DNA of 64,000 bases, from NCBI RefSeq assembly GCF_025860405.1, contig NZ_CP063785.1, positions 5,829,390 to 5,893,389 of the forward strand. Direction: 5' to 3'. Each line of letters begins with the position of its first letter. Position 1 is the stretch's first letter. This document shows, piece after piece, positions 47,233 through 55,671 of this stretch. The stretch comes from Tolypothrix sp. PCC 7712. Lineage in GTDB: Bacteria > Cyanobacteriota > Cyanobacteriia > Cyanobacteriales > Nostocaceae. Made by a program: the position numbers and the translations under genes. The notes under the pieces are model-generated. The model saw only the letters and a list, made by a program, of their open reading frames with translations. It was not told the DNA's origin and did not search any database.

Positions 47233-47472
47233 TCATGATTCGGCAATAACTTTAGCATTGAGCAAGGTAAAAATGCGGTCGAGTTCTAATATTCCTGTTA
47301 GTTCAGCTTCTTCTTGTGATGTCAGCATATCAGTCTTTTTCTTGTCATTAAGTTGATCGAGTCGCGATTGCAGATCTGGAGTAAATTTGAATAGATATAA
47401 ATCTCTAACTTTGCTAATTTGGATTCCAGATTCTACCCAAGATGATGGTTGAACCATTATTTGCGTAATCAT
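47233..47472 (-). CDS. Small conserved cyanobacterial protein upstream of HNH gene
   Basis: A 79-residue protein (VESGIQISKVRDLYLFKFTP, LQSRLDQLNDKKKTDMLTSQ, EEAELTGILELDRIFTLLNA). I recall close homologues sitting directly before HNH endonuclease genes in cyanobacteria; function unknown. Its TGA overlaps the original HNH ATG (ATGA at 47233-47236), so the two were translationally coupled before the IS insertion. No catalytic motif or membrane segment. Confidence 0.7.
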   Translation of the reverse strand: MITQIMVQPSSWVESGIQISKVRDLYLFKFTPDLQSRLDQLNDKKKTDMLTSQEEAELTGILELDRIFTLLNAKVIAES

Positions 47473-47678
47473 GGCGTTAATAGATGGACTTTAATGTATG
47501 GTCGCATTCTAGCAATGAATACTGTTGATGGTGTTTTTCATATTCTTAATTCAGTATCTTGGTTAGTTCCAATTTGCTGTACACAATTAGAAAAGAAAAG
47601 GAACTTTGTTGTGGTTTATGCTGATATTTTACAAACCACAGATATTTCCTTTACCAAGCTTTTTTCTTCCTATTGGGA

Positions 47679-48296
47679 TTATTTTTCTCCCCGCTGAAAC
47701 TTCGTTGTCATTTCTAGGCGCGATAATGCACTAGTAGCGGACTCACGCACATAGGAATCGGTTGATTCATTCTCAATTAGGGATTGTAAAACCTCCACAC
47801 CCCGACTATCGCCAATTGAGCCTAGAGCATTCACAATTGAGATTCCCAGTGCTGGGTTGTCTGTAGTTTGTAATGCTTCAATCAAAACATCAACCACAGG
47901 AGAACCAATTTCACCTAGCGCCATCACAGCAGCAATATGGACTACGGGATTGGGGTCATCAAGAGCAGTTTTTAAACCCTGTACGCCTTCAGCAGCAAAG
48001 GGAACATCAGGATGATTAATGGCAACTTGCGCCAGTGCTTTAGCGGCACTACCACGAACGGTAACATTATCACTATTAAGTAAGGCTTGTACTAAAGGTG
48101 TGATTGCATCAGGGCCGATCGCACCTAAAGCTTTCACAGCAGCCCGCCGATAAGTGGTATCCTCTTCATCGAGAATACTCATCAACCGGGGAATAGTTGT
48201 TTCATCAGGATTTTCCGCCAATTCCCACATTGCTTGGTCGCGGAGGTGGGGGTTGGGGTGTTTTAGTTGTTGGAATAGTTCTTCTGTTGTCGGCAT
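47679..48296 (-). CDS. cpeZ: CpeZ, phycoerythrin-specific lyase subunit (HEAT-like)
   Basis: A 205-residue HEAT-like/PBS-lyase protein: MPTTEELFQQLKHPNPHLRD, RRAAVKALGAIGPDAITPLV, VRGSAAKALAQVAINHPDVP, VHIAAVMALGEIGSPVVDVL. It is the E/F-type lyase partner of CpeY; in Fremyella CpeZ assists phycoerythrobilin attachment to alpha-phycoerythrin and stabilises subunits. It follows cpeY by 51 bp on the same strand, an operon activated through CpeR in Fremyella. Confidence 0.93.
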   Translation of the reverse strand: MPTTEELFQQLKHPNPHLRDQAMWELAENPDETTIPRLMSILDEEDTTYRRAAVKALGAIGPDAITPLVQALLNSDNVTVRGSAAKALAQVAINHPDVPFAAEGVQGLKTALDDPNPVVHIAAVMALGEIGSPVVDVLIEALQTTDNPALGISIVNALGSIGDSRGVEVLQSLIENESTDSYVRESATSALSRLEMTTKFQRGEK

Positions 48297-48347
48297 TTTT
48301 TTATGTATTGATTTCTACAGGAGCAATCAGATTTAATAAAAGAAAAA

Positions 48348-49637
48348 TTAGGCTGTGATTTCTTGATTTTTCAGGGTACTTGAGGCTTTAGCGGCAATTA
48401 GCCAATCACTATCTTGTGCTGCTTGTTTATGTTCGCTGATATCACCCAGTTTTTCTAATGCCATCAATGTTGCATACTTCAGATCCCAGATTTTAGTTTC
48501 TAGACAGGCTTTCAGTTCGGGAATCGCTTTTGGATCTCCGAGTTCAGCGAGTGCGATCGCAGCTGCTGCTCTTGATTTTTGAAACTGTGGTTGTTTGTTA
48601 TGCAAGCCTTCCACTATTAAATCGTAGGCTGGCGCATGTTTTAACCAACCAAACAACTTAATTACATGAAAATGAGCGCCATAATCATTATTTGCTTCTG
48701 CGGCATAAGTAGCAAATAGAGCCTCAGGCGCAGCATCGGCGTAATGCTCCAAAATGGTTTTAGTTGCTAAATAACAGCGTCCAAAGTCAGTTTCGTACAA
48801 GCCGCGAATTAAAATTTCCAATGTGGGGAGGCGATCATAACTATGGACTAAATTTAAATCCTGGGGATGATCGTATAATGTCTGCTCTAAATATGGTTGG
48901 ATTTTCGCAAAAGTAATTGCCCCCTCAGAGATTCCCGCTTCTGCTAATGTGCGAAGGCCTCGCAGCCGAAAAACTAGGGATACAGGACATTTGGCAATAT
49001 CAGGAATTGCATCATAGTAACGTGCATCCATCAAATCTTGGATAGACAACCGCCTTCCTAAAACATTCGGATGCTGCAATATCTGCACCACTTTTGCCAT
49101 TTGGGAATAGTCGCCAGTTAAACGACAAACTGCGGCGATCGCAGCACTAGCTGTAGGTGGATCGCTGTCATTCACAAATTTGCGAATGCGTTCTAGGGCA
49201 GGTTGATAATTAAACTTGGTTAATGTATGGATAATTACTCGATAGGTTTGACCTGGCTTCTCCAGCAATTGCGCCACATCCTCTAATATATCCGTGTCTT
49301 GAGTCCCTATTTCCCCAATCGCCCAGGCCGCATTTTCCACAGTATAGCAGTCTTCATCAAACAGACATATACGTATAAATGGCAAAGCTGTTGTGGCTTT
49401 GAGTCGTCCTAAAGTCTCTACTGATTTACGACGGACAATCCGATTATCCAACGAGGGATCAGTTTGCTGCACCGCACGGATAAGGGCATTGATTGAGCGT
49501 TCTGTAGGAAAGTTGACTAAATGAGAAGCAGCAATATAGCGCGAATCGTTCTCGCTCAATTGGTCTTGAGGTGTATCCAAAAGAGCGATCGCCTGGTCTT
49601 CTGTGAGATTAAAGAAATTAAAAAAGCGCTTATCCAT
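48348..49637 (-). CDS. cpeY: CpeY, phycoerythrobilin lyase for alpha-phycoerythrin
   Basis: A 429-residue HEAT-repeat lyase of the E/F type. Motifs include FFNFFNLTEDQAIALLDTPQ at the start, RRKSVETLGRLKATTALPFI, ENAAWAIGEIGTQDTDILED and GRCYLATKTILEHYADAAPE. Fremyella CpeY attaches phycoerythrobilin to Cys82 of CpeA. First gene of cpeYZ, downstream of cpeBA on the same strand. Confidence 0.94.
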   Translation of the reverse strand: MDKRFFNFFNLTEDQAIALLDTPQDQLSENDSRYIAASHLVNFPTERSINALIRAVQQTDPSLDNRIVRRKSVETLGRLKATTALPFIRICLFDEDCYTVENAAWAIGEIGTQDTDILEDVAQLLEKPGQTYRVIIHTLTKFNYQPALERIRKFVNDSDPPTASAAIAAVCRLTGDYSQMAKVVQILQHPNVLGRRLSIQDLMDARYYDAIPDIAKCPVSLVFRLRGLRTLAEAGISEGAITFAKIQPYLEQTLYDHPQDLNLVHSYDRLPTLEILIRGLYETDFGRCYLATKTILEHYADAAPEALFATYAAEANNDYGAHFHVIKLFGWLKHAPAYDLIVEGLHNKQPQFQKSRAAAAIALAELGDPKAIPELKACLETKIWDLKYATLMALEKLGDISEHKQAAQDSDWLIAAKASSTLKNQEITA

Positions 49638-49689
49638 AATATATAAATGTTAGCTGTTAGTGGTTCAGCCTTCAGCAAATATTCTTTAG

Positions 49690-49745
49690 TTTGAGGGGAA
49701 TGGGGAATGGGGAATGGGGATTGGGGACTGGGGATTGGGGATTGG
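49690..49745. repeat. GGGGAATGGGGATTGG short tandem repeats
   Basis: Repeats of GGGGAAT/GGGGATT/GGGGACT between cpeY and the MITE-like element, the same family as those at 16180-16200 and 51448-51576. Confidence 0.6.
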
Positions 49746-49775
49746 AGAACTCCACAGAATGATTGATCCAAAAGC

Positions 49776-49861
49776 TGTCATTGCGAGCGAAACGGAGTGT
49801 AGTGAAGCAATCCCAATATTTTGCGGTTGCTTCATTTCGCTTCGCTACATTCGCAATGACA
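49776..49861. mobile_element. 86-bp MITE-like element with TGTCATTGCGA terminal repeats
   Basis: TGTCATTGCGA (49776-49786) and TCGCAATGACA (49851-49861) are exact inverted repeats around GAAGCAATCCC and GGTTGCTTC. It is related to the core of the element at 24083-24208. It lies between cpeY and cpeA, where it would be part of any read-through transcript. Confidence 0.8.
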
Positions 49862-50171
49862 ATTGGGCATTTCTTTTTGTGGAGGTCTCTTGGGGATTGG
49901 GAAAGAAAAATACAGTTTAACAATTACCAATTACCAATTCTTAATATCCAATAAGACCAACCATATTGTAAGTAATTAGCCAGACTTGATATGAATTACC
50001 AATAACTAATGACAAATGACCAATGACAAATGACCAATGACCAATAACAAAACAAACCCAGAGATTCTTTACCATTACTCAACCTTATCAGGCAAAGCAA
50101 AGAGCGAAGAACCTCCAGGTTTGTAGGGTCATAATGTACCCTCGTTACTCAATAACAAGAGTGGCAATTAA
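49862..50171. other. Region between MITE and cpeA with ATGACAAATGACCA repeats
   Basis: No gene. Tandem AATGACAAATGACC units lie at about 50008-50046. The cpeBA terminator should be here, but no strong hairpin with a U-tract is evident. Confidence 0.45.
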
Positions 50172-50666
50172 CTAGGAGAGAGAGTTAATAGCGTAGTCTA
50201 GTAAAGCATTGTATTCAGTCAATGCTTGAGCAGACATATCACGAGGTGCACAACCACGGTTACGAGCAAAGCTTAAAGCTTCAACATAAGGAGCAGTAGG
50301 CAAGCCTAAAGCGCGATAAACTTCACGTTGTCCAGCAATACCCCACTCATCCAATGGGCCAGTACCACCAACAACCAAGGAGTATTGGATGAGGCGCAAG
50401 TAGTGTTTGATGTCACGAGCGCACTTAGCTTTGAAGGTATCGGTGGAGTTAGCTTCTCCAGAATTGTTCAAGTAAGGATACTTCTTGATACAAGCGTTGT
50501 AAGCTTCGGTTGCAACTGCATCAATGTTGTTAGCTAGCTTTTCAGCAGCTTCTAAACGTGCAGCCGCACGTTGGATAGAACCTTGTACGGATTCTAAATC
50601 AGAGGTGCTGGGGAAACGACCTGCGGCATCTGCTGCTGCAATTACGGTGGTAACAACTGATTTCAT
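50172..50666 (-). CDS. cpeA: C-phycoerythrin alpha subunit
   Basis: A 164-residue bilin protein with chromophore cysteines in AKCARDIKHYLR (Cys82) and RNRGCAPRDM (Cys139). MKSVVTTVIAAADAAGRFPS and the whole sequence agree with CpeA of Fremyella/Calothrix as I remember it. It carries two phycoerythrobilins and pairs with CpeB as the green-absorbing rod monomer. cpeA is 79 bp downstream of cpeB with AGATTT and GGGAG upstream of the ATG. Confidence 0.97.
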   Translation of the reverse strand: MKSVVTTVIAAADAAGRFPSTSDLESVQGSIQRAAARLEAAEKLANNIDAVATEAYNACIKKYPYLNNSGEANSTDTFKAKCARDIKHYLRLIQYSLVVGGTGPLDEWGIAGQREVYRALGLPTAPYVEALSFARNRGCAPRDMSAQALTEYNALLDYAINSLS

Positions 50667-50745
50667 TTCTTAAATCTCCCAAAAGGCTTTTTATTTAAAC
50701 TGTGTTGGATGTCAATCTGTTGAGTGAATTGCAAGTGGCAATCAA

Positions 50746-51300
50746 TTAGCTCAAAGCAGAGATTACGCGATCGAAGTAGCTAGAAGCTTCAGCAACTAAG
50801 CTAGCGCAACGATCTTCAACAACGGGGGTTCCCATCTTACGCAATTTGGCACCAGCACGAGCTTCGCTGGGAGTGTCTTGAATGTGAGCAGCAGCTTGAG
50901 CCTTCATGATTTGAACGGCACGTACTGTAGAGGTGGTGGGTACGCCTAGAGCAGCGTAGGTTTCTTTCAAACCGTTTAAGCAACGATCATCTAGAACTGA
51001 AGCGTCACCAGCTAATAGAGCGTAGGTTACATAGCGTAAGACGATTTCTGCATCGCGTAAGCAAGCAGCCATACGACGGTTAGGATAGCAGTTACCACCA
51101 GCTTGGATTAAACCTTGGTTTTCGCAGATCATTCCAGCTACAGCATCAGAAACCATGCAGCTAGCGTTGCTTGCGATCGCATTTACAGCATCCAAACGTC
51201 TGTTACCACTAGCAACAAAGGCTCTCAGAGCAGCAATATCAGATACGGTAGAAGTGCTAGCATCTGCTGAAACTACAGCTCTAGAAAAAGCATCAAGCAT
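50746..51300 (-). CDS. cpeB: C-phycoerythrin beta subunit
   Basis: A 184-residue subunit, MLDAFSRAVVSADASTSTVS at the start. The bilin cysteines are visible: NASCMVSDAVAGMICENQ (doubly linked, Cys48/59), MAACLRDAE (Cys80) and VEDRCASL (Cys165). The start ATG 51300 follows AAGGAG 6 bp upstream; an in-frame extension to 51363 is not part of the protein. CpeS and CpeT encoded at 19-21 kb should modify it; a gene for the Cys48/59 lyase (CpeF) is not in this window. Confidence 0.97.
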   Translation of the reverse strand: MLDAFSRAVVSADASTSTVSDIAALRAFVASGNRRLDAVNAIASNASCMVSDAVAGMICENQGLIQAGGNCYPNRRMAACLRDAEIVLRYVTYALLAGDASVLDDRCLNGLKETYAALGVPTTSTVRAVQIMKAQAAAHIQDTPSEARAGAKLRKMGTPVVEDRCASLVAEASSYFDRVISALS

Positions 51301-51415
51301 TTCGCTCTCCTTAAAAATTCGGTTTTCTCTGAAACTTGATTGCCTGTTCCCTGAACAAGACAATATAGAACATAAAAGATGAAAGCTATCTCAGTCTCAG
51401 TTATGAGAAACTAAG

Positions 51416-51431
51416 TAACAATCCTTAACAA
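51416..51431 (-). promoter_or_regulatory. TTGTTA direct repeat in the cpeBA promoter
   Basis: On the minus strand: TTGTTA-AGGA-TTGTTA, about 115 bp before cpeB. The same TTGTTA-N4-TTGTTA element lies upstream of cpeB in Fremyella and is required for green-light activation through the CpeR pathway. A TATATT about 50 bp downstream could be the -10 box. Confidence 0.75.
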
Positions 51432-51447
51432 AAAATCCCCAGTCAGG

Positions 51448-51576
51448 ATTGGGGACTGGGGACTGGGGAACTCGGGGACCCCTCTGGGGATAAGGGGTAA
51501 TGGGGATTGGGGAACTCGGGGCCCCCTCTGGGGATAAGGGGTAATGGGGACTGGGGATTGGGGATTGGGTGATGGG
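51448..51576. repeat. Tandem G-rich repeats upstream of cpeBA
   Basis: Two copies of a roughly 43-bp unit (GGGGAACTCGGGG, CCCCTCTGGGGATAAGGGG, TAATGGGGA) flanked by GGGGACT/GGGGATT repeats. They lie directly upstream of the TTGTTA direct repeat and before nblA. G-runs on the plus strand could form a structured element. Confidence 0.7.
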
Positions 51577-51767
51577 AATAAATAAGAGATAAGTTGTAAT
51601 TAATTTTATGGGGTGAGCTTCCTTACGGATGAGCTGCACTAAAACTATGAACTATTTATAAATGCCATTAGAGAAAGGAGCAGGCTTGCAGTCTAATCTA
51701 GACAAGCCTTTGCATATCTTTTTGTTCTTATTTGTGCTGTGGGAAACTCACAAATATTCCCAGTTAG

Positions 51768-51935
51768 CTACGCCTGCTTGAGAAGATGCTTGATCATGTT
51801 GTCTTTGACCATTAACTGGCGCATTACTTCTAAAAGCAACTTTTGCGATTCTTCCTGGTTTAAGTTCTTAATTTGTTCTTCGTAAACTTTGAGGTTGAAT
51901 TTCTGCTCTAAGTTCAAATCCATTGGGATGTCCAT
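51768..51935 (-). CDS. nblA: NblA-family phycobilisome degradation protein
   Basis: A 55-residue protein too short for usual gene thresholds. It begins MDIPMDLNLEQKFNLKVYEE and ends with LLLEVMRQLMVKDNMIKHLL-KQA, the NblA pattern (L..EQ.F, then L.LL..L..QLM followed by .LLK). NblA is the Clp adaptor that triggers phycobilisome breakdown in nutrient starvation. GGAG lies 12 bp upstream of ATG 51935. It stands about 470 bp upstream of cpeB on the same strand, so it may be co-regulated with phycoerythrin. Confidence 0.88.
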   Translation of the reverse strand: MDIPMDLNLEQKFNLKVYEEQIKNLNQEESQKLLLEVMRQLMVKDNMIKHLLKQA

Positions 51936-52456
51936 TGTGTTTACTCTCCGGTGTTTTGCAACATTAGCTTGATATATTTCCTAGAATTAGGTTAACAAAA
52001 GTTACGCCTGCTTGACAAGTGGACGGTTTTAGAGGATAGCGAATAAAACCTCCTCATGTTACTCATGGGGATTAAAGACAAAACGACTTTCGGGTAACAG
52101 ATGTGCGATCGCATTTGTCCTGCTGATCCTTGTTCCAGAGTTCTTGTCTCAAAGTTATGACAAAGTATGGCTTTGAGTCTTCTACCAATTGGTGGTAAGC
52201 CTGGGTGGAAATTGAATGTAATCAGCCAATGATGCATAACACTTTTGGGAGATTGCAGATACAGCAGATGCGATGTTTCTGAGGTACAGCAACTAATTGA
52301 AAAAAGTAATGAGTAATAAGTCAATTTCCTACTCATTACTCATTACTCATTACTCATGATGTACACTTACTTCAAAAGTGCTGTATCTCCTACCATTTTG
52401 AATGGTAGATTGCTAATTTCTCTACTGCTATTGATGTCAAAATTAATTTTGAGTAT
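51936..52456. other. Gene-poor region upstream of nblA, with repeats
   Basis: No supported gene on either strand. A 14-nt piece of the nblA 3' end (CAAGCAGGCGTA on the minus strand) is repeated near 52003-52016. ATGAGTA tandem repeats with their inverse lie at about 52303-52357. The nblA promoter is expected here. Confidence 0.45.
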
Positions 52457-53212
52457 TTATTTTTCCACTGGTGTGAGTTTTAAAGGATACAATGGCTCTG
52501 AACCATTTAATTGCCAAATTCTAAATACTAATACAGCAGCCACAGTTAGCCAGATACAAGAAAACGAAAAAATCATTCCCGCTACAGGATTAGTTTGCCA
52601 ATAAATTGCCGTCACTACTAGAGCAGATAACCAAGGGCCTAAAATAACCACAGGAACAGCCGCACCTAATCTCCGTTCTACAGTAAAAATCGTATTCCAA
52701 GTATCTCCTAAAGCCAAATGCACCACAAATAAAATTAAAGGCAGTGCTAAAAATTGGTGATGCATTTGCTGCCAAATTAATACGGAAGAAATTACCCGCA
52801 AAACTGCAATAATCATCCAAACTATAGGAAATACTAAAGGTGGAGGTGCCCATCTTGGTCTGATTACCTGGTCATAGGTCTTACGAGAACGGGTGTTATC
52901 TAAGAGTGAAAAAATTCGCGAACGAATACTTAATAAAGCGAAAAATAATACAGCTAATAAAGTGCTAAACCAACTGGGCAGGTGAGAATTTTTATCAATC
53001 AGCATTACTAATTTTTCCATTCCCAGTAAAGCCAGCATCATAGCTGCTATTTGTAAGATAGTCCCTAGTTTGTAAACTAAAACTGCTCTGATATCCAGTG
53101 CTTGCGTAGTAGCGATTAATGTATTTGAAGGCTGTTGTTGATTTTCTGTTTTTACCCCCATTACTGTATTGACAAACTTTTCCAGTATTCCGGTATTATT
53201 TGATTGAGTCAT
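52457..53212 (-). CDS. TspO/MBR-family tryptophan-rich sensory protein
   Basis: A 251-residue membrane protein. After an N-terminal extension with a hydrophobic helix (residues about 48-68) come five TM helices with TspO motifs: RPRWAPPPLVFPIVWMIIAV (PxWxPP...WxxI) and LGDTWNTIFTVERRLGAAVP (the W-N-x-x-F...R-R pattern). TspO proteins bind porphyrins and bilins; Fremyella has TspO homologues linked to stress and light. Between nblA and a Rieske oxygenase in a phycoerythrin locus, a tetrapyrrole role is likely. The extension makes it longer than usual (150-180). Confidence 0.85.
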   Translation of the reverse strand: MTQSNNTGILEKFVNTVMGVKTENQQQPSNTLIATTQALDIRAVLVYKLGTILQIAAMMLALLGMEKLVMLIDKNSHLPSWFSTLLAVLFFALLSIRSRIFSLLDNTRSRKTYDQVIRPRWAPPPLVFPIVWMIIAVLRVISSVLIWQQMHHQFLALPLILFVVHLALGDTWNTIFTVERRLGAAVPVVILGPWLSALVVTAIYWQTNPVAGMIFSFSCIWLTVAAVLVFRIWQLNGSEPLYPLKLTPVEK

Positions 53213-53572
53213 AATTAAGATATTGAGCTTCGCTGGTAATTATTAATAATAAATCATCAGCATGATTGTTTAATACAATTTATGGTTTTAAATTAGGGAT
53301 TTAGAAAGATGGATTGAGCTTTTAGCAAGCTATCTATCGCAATAATTTTTCAAATTAGTATAATTCTTAAAAAATATAGCAATCCGATTTGAATTCTGAA
53401 AAATTTAAGTTGGAAGAGGTGCGTTACGAGTAGCGCTAACGCACCCTAATGGACTGACCACTGGACAAATGGTACTATCTAGCAGAATGCGGGGTATTGA
53501 AACCCTAACCAATGACTAATGACAGCCCTTACCAGCTATCTTTAATTGCACTGCTCTACTTACCTGCAATCC

Positions 53573-54904
53573 CTATCTTTGTGCGTGGATATAGTCTACA
53601 AAGTAAAACTTCGGAATCAGCTTGAATTTCAACCAAGCGTAAACTCCTAAACTTAGTAGTGCTGTTAGAGTTAGAGGTAAACCTAGCTGAAGTCGTGATG
53701 CATCGCTAAGGAGAGCAACAGCGCAAACAGTAATAGCAAAGTATGCCAAAAGTCCTACCTGCAACCGTTGTACAACTTTCAGAGCCTGGCGACAGCTACT
53801 ACAATGCTGTGTATGCTGTTTATAGCGATCCAAAACTTGTTCGTGATTGTCATTGATCTGCCTAATTTCTGGAATATTTATCCCTAGTTGATTCCAGGGT
53901 AGCTGTCCTTGACAATATTTATCAAACCAATTCCGATACTCAATCACTAGCCTATCTGCACTTGTAGGTAGTTGAAAAGAAGTTTTCCAGCTTTGGGATG
54001 ATTGTGTCTGTTGTAGAAAATACTCTTGCTGTTGTAACAGCACCATATCGCCATCAATCACTTCATTACGTTCGCTAACATGATCCCACCAACGGGGTCG
54101 AAGATGATGGAGTGTTTTGGCAAAGTTACGCGTAAACTGAGCAACAATCCGAGATTTACCAGGAGATACTGGTATGCAATAAGTGACCAGTCCCACCTGC
54201 TTTCCGGAGTTACCAAACTGGATTGCATACTCCAAACGACAAGGTGGTTCAAAAGTGATGGTTGTGGGAAAGGGTACTTCTGAAGACGCTTCAATTAAAT
54301 GTGGTGTTGATTGCTCAATTTTAATGGGTATTGGTTTTGCTTTAGCGCGATCGCCCTGTACGCCGTGATGAGCAAAAGGAACATGGCTCGGATCTGCCAC
54401 ATTTTCCACCAAGGTTTGCCAGTCATATTCTAAATCTCGTACATAAGAAGACCACACAAAGCCTTTAGTAGCATCTATTTGCGGTGATAAAGGTAAAGGT
54501 GTGTTAGCTGCTTGTTCGCTGGATTGTGCGTCTGGCCACACCCACAGTAAATCCTGTTGCTGACGAACTGGTAGTGCTACAGAGCAGAGATTTTCTTTAT
54601 TCTTACTTACCAATTCTGGATTTTCCGCTTGGGGAATATGAGTACAAATTCCTTGCTCATCAAATTGCCAACCATGATAGCTACACATTAAATTTCCTGT
54701 TTTGTCATCAATGCGCCCTTCACTTAGGGGAGCAAGGCGGTGGGGACATTGATCTAAAAATACCCGGAAACTTTGAGATGATTTGGGTTTCCAGATAACT
54801 AAACGCATTCCCAAAAGTGTCACTGAAGTGGGTTGGTCTAACGCTAAATCTTCCACTGGTGAGAGAGGATACCACTGCTGAAAAAAGTTGAATTTATCTG
54901 TCAT
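53573..54904 (-). CDS. Rieske oxygenase, pheophorbide a oxygenase (PaO/Lls1)-like
   Basis: A 443-residue oxygenase. The Rieske [2Fe-2S] site is CPHRLAPLSEG plus CSYHGWQF; the mononuclear Fe site lies in NVADPSHVPFAHHG; the C-terminal half has a CxxC (HCSSCRQAL) and two TM helices (LLAYFAITVCAVALLSD and LTALLSLGVYAWL). This order matches the PaO/TIC55/CAO family, whose plant members act on chlorophyll catabolites. ATG 54904 is chosen over a TTG 12 bp upstream. It follows tspO's locus and may help degrade tetrapyrroles. Confidence 0.87.
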   Translation of the reverse strand: MTDKFNFFQQWYPLSPVEDLALDQPTSVTLLGMRLVIWKPKSSQSFRVFLDQCPHRLAPLSEGRIDDKTGNLMCSYHGWQFDEQGICTHIPQAENPELVSKNKENLCSVALPVRQQQDLLWVWPDAQSSEQAANTPLPLSPQIDATKGFVWSSYVRDLEYDWQTLVENVADPSHVPFAHHGVQGDRAKAKPIPIKIEQSTPHLIEASSEVPFPTTITFEPPCRLEYAIQFGNSGKQVGLVTYCIPVSPGKSRIVAQFTRNFAKTLHHLRPRWWDHVSERNEVIDGDMVLLQQQEYFLQQTQSSQSWKTSFQLPTSADRLVIEYRNWFDKYCQGQLPWNQLGINIPEIRQINDNHEQVLDRYKQHTQHCSSCRQALKVVQRLQVGLLAYFAITVCAVALLSDASRLQLGLPLTLTALLSLGVYAWLKFKLIPKFYFVDYIHAQR

Positions 54905-55156
54905 TTTTCTACTCAATAATTCACAAAAATTATATCTACTTATGGAATTAGGGATAAAAGAGCTTGACTGCGCGATCGCTTCTCAAAAAATTTGTAGTAT
55001 GCCCTTGACATTCTGTAGTTTTTGTATTACGTTTGTATTATGAACACTAAAGTTGCAAGCAAAGGCAAAACTAAAAGTTTCTGACGTTTTTACTTGCTTT
55101 AACTTAAATTCAAGTTGCGATCGCTTGCATTAGAGCATTGCAAACATACTTTTCTT
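54905..55156. other. Region upstream of RNA1, probable promoter of the Y-RNA-like locus
   Basis: No gene. TTGACA at 55005-55010 is a good -35 box; TATTAC and TATTAT downstream are not at an ideal distance. It is the first non-coding stretch before the plus-strand locus 55.1-62.2 kb and probably contains its promoter. Confidence 0.3.
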
Positions 55157-55366
<210 letters not shown>

Positions 55367-55409
55367 CTTAAATAATTTGTAATTCGTAATTAAAAGGGAG
55401 GTGATGACA

Positions 55410-55610
55410 GTGGTACATATTAGATTTGAAGGGCGTTCTGTTGATGCGACAGAAACACAGCTAGGAATTAACGCTGGGATGAATGATGTTGCTGTTAAGG
55501 AACAGGTGGCTCGTCATTTGGATGTAAATTGCGATCGCCTGGAAGCTTACATAATTGATCGCCGTCCTAGCGGTGATTTAATTGTTCGTCCTGAAGCAGT
55601 TTATGGGTAA
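55410..55610 (+). CDS. Small protein, possibly ubiquitin-like (beta-grasp)
   Basis: A 66-residue protein. GTG 55410 is favoured because a near-perfect anti-SD match (GGAGGTGAT, from about 55399) lies 4-5 nt upstream, whereas ATG 55404 overlaps that site. Predicted order: strand VHIRFEGRSVD, helix NDVAVKEQVARHLD, strands LEAYIIDRR and DLIVRPEAVYG, with a C-terminal Gly. This suits a MoaD/ThiS/ubiquitin-like fold, and a ThiF/E1-like gene closes the locus, but there is no GG end and the assignment is tentative. It lies between RNA1 and RNA2. Confidence 0.6.
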   Translation: MVHIRFEGRSVDATETQLGINAGMNDVAVKEQVARHLDVNCDRLEAYIIDRRPSGDLIVRPEAVYG

Positions 55611-55671
55611 AGAAGGAAGAAGGAAGAAAAGAGATGTAAAAATCTCTCTTTTTGCCTGAATTTGATATTAA

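Noticed and set aside
47449..47697. Plus-strand 82-codon frame between the HNH-partner gene and cpeZ
   Set aside because: It overlaps both neighbours antisense, lacks a ribosome binding site and resembles nothing known to me; it cannot be excluded but is not supported.
51992..52336. Minus-strand 114-codon frame upstream of nblA
   Set aside because: It consists partly of tandem ATGAGTA repeats and a copy of the nblA tail, with no family similarity or ribosome binding site.
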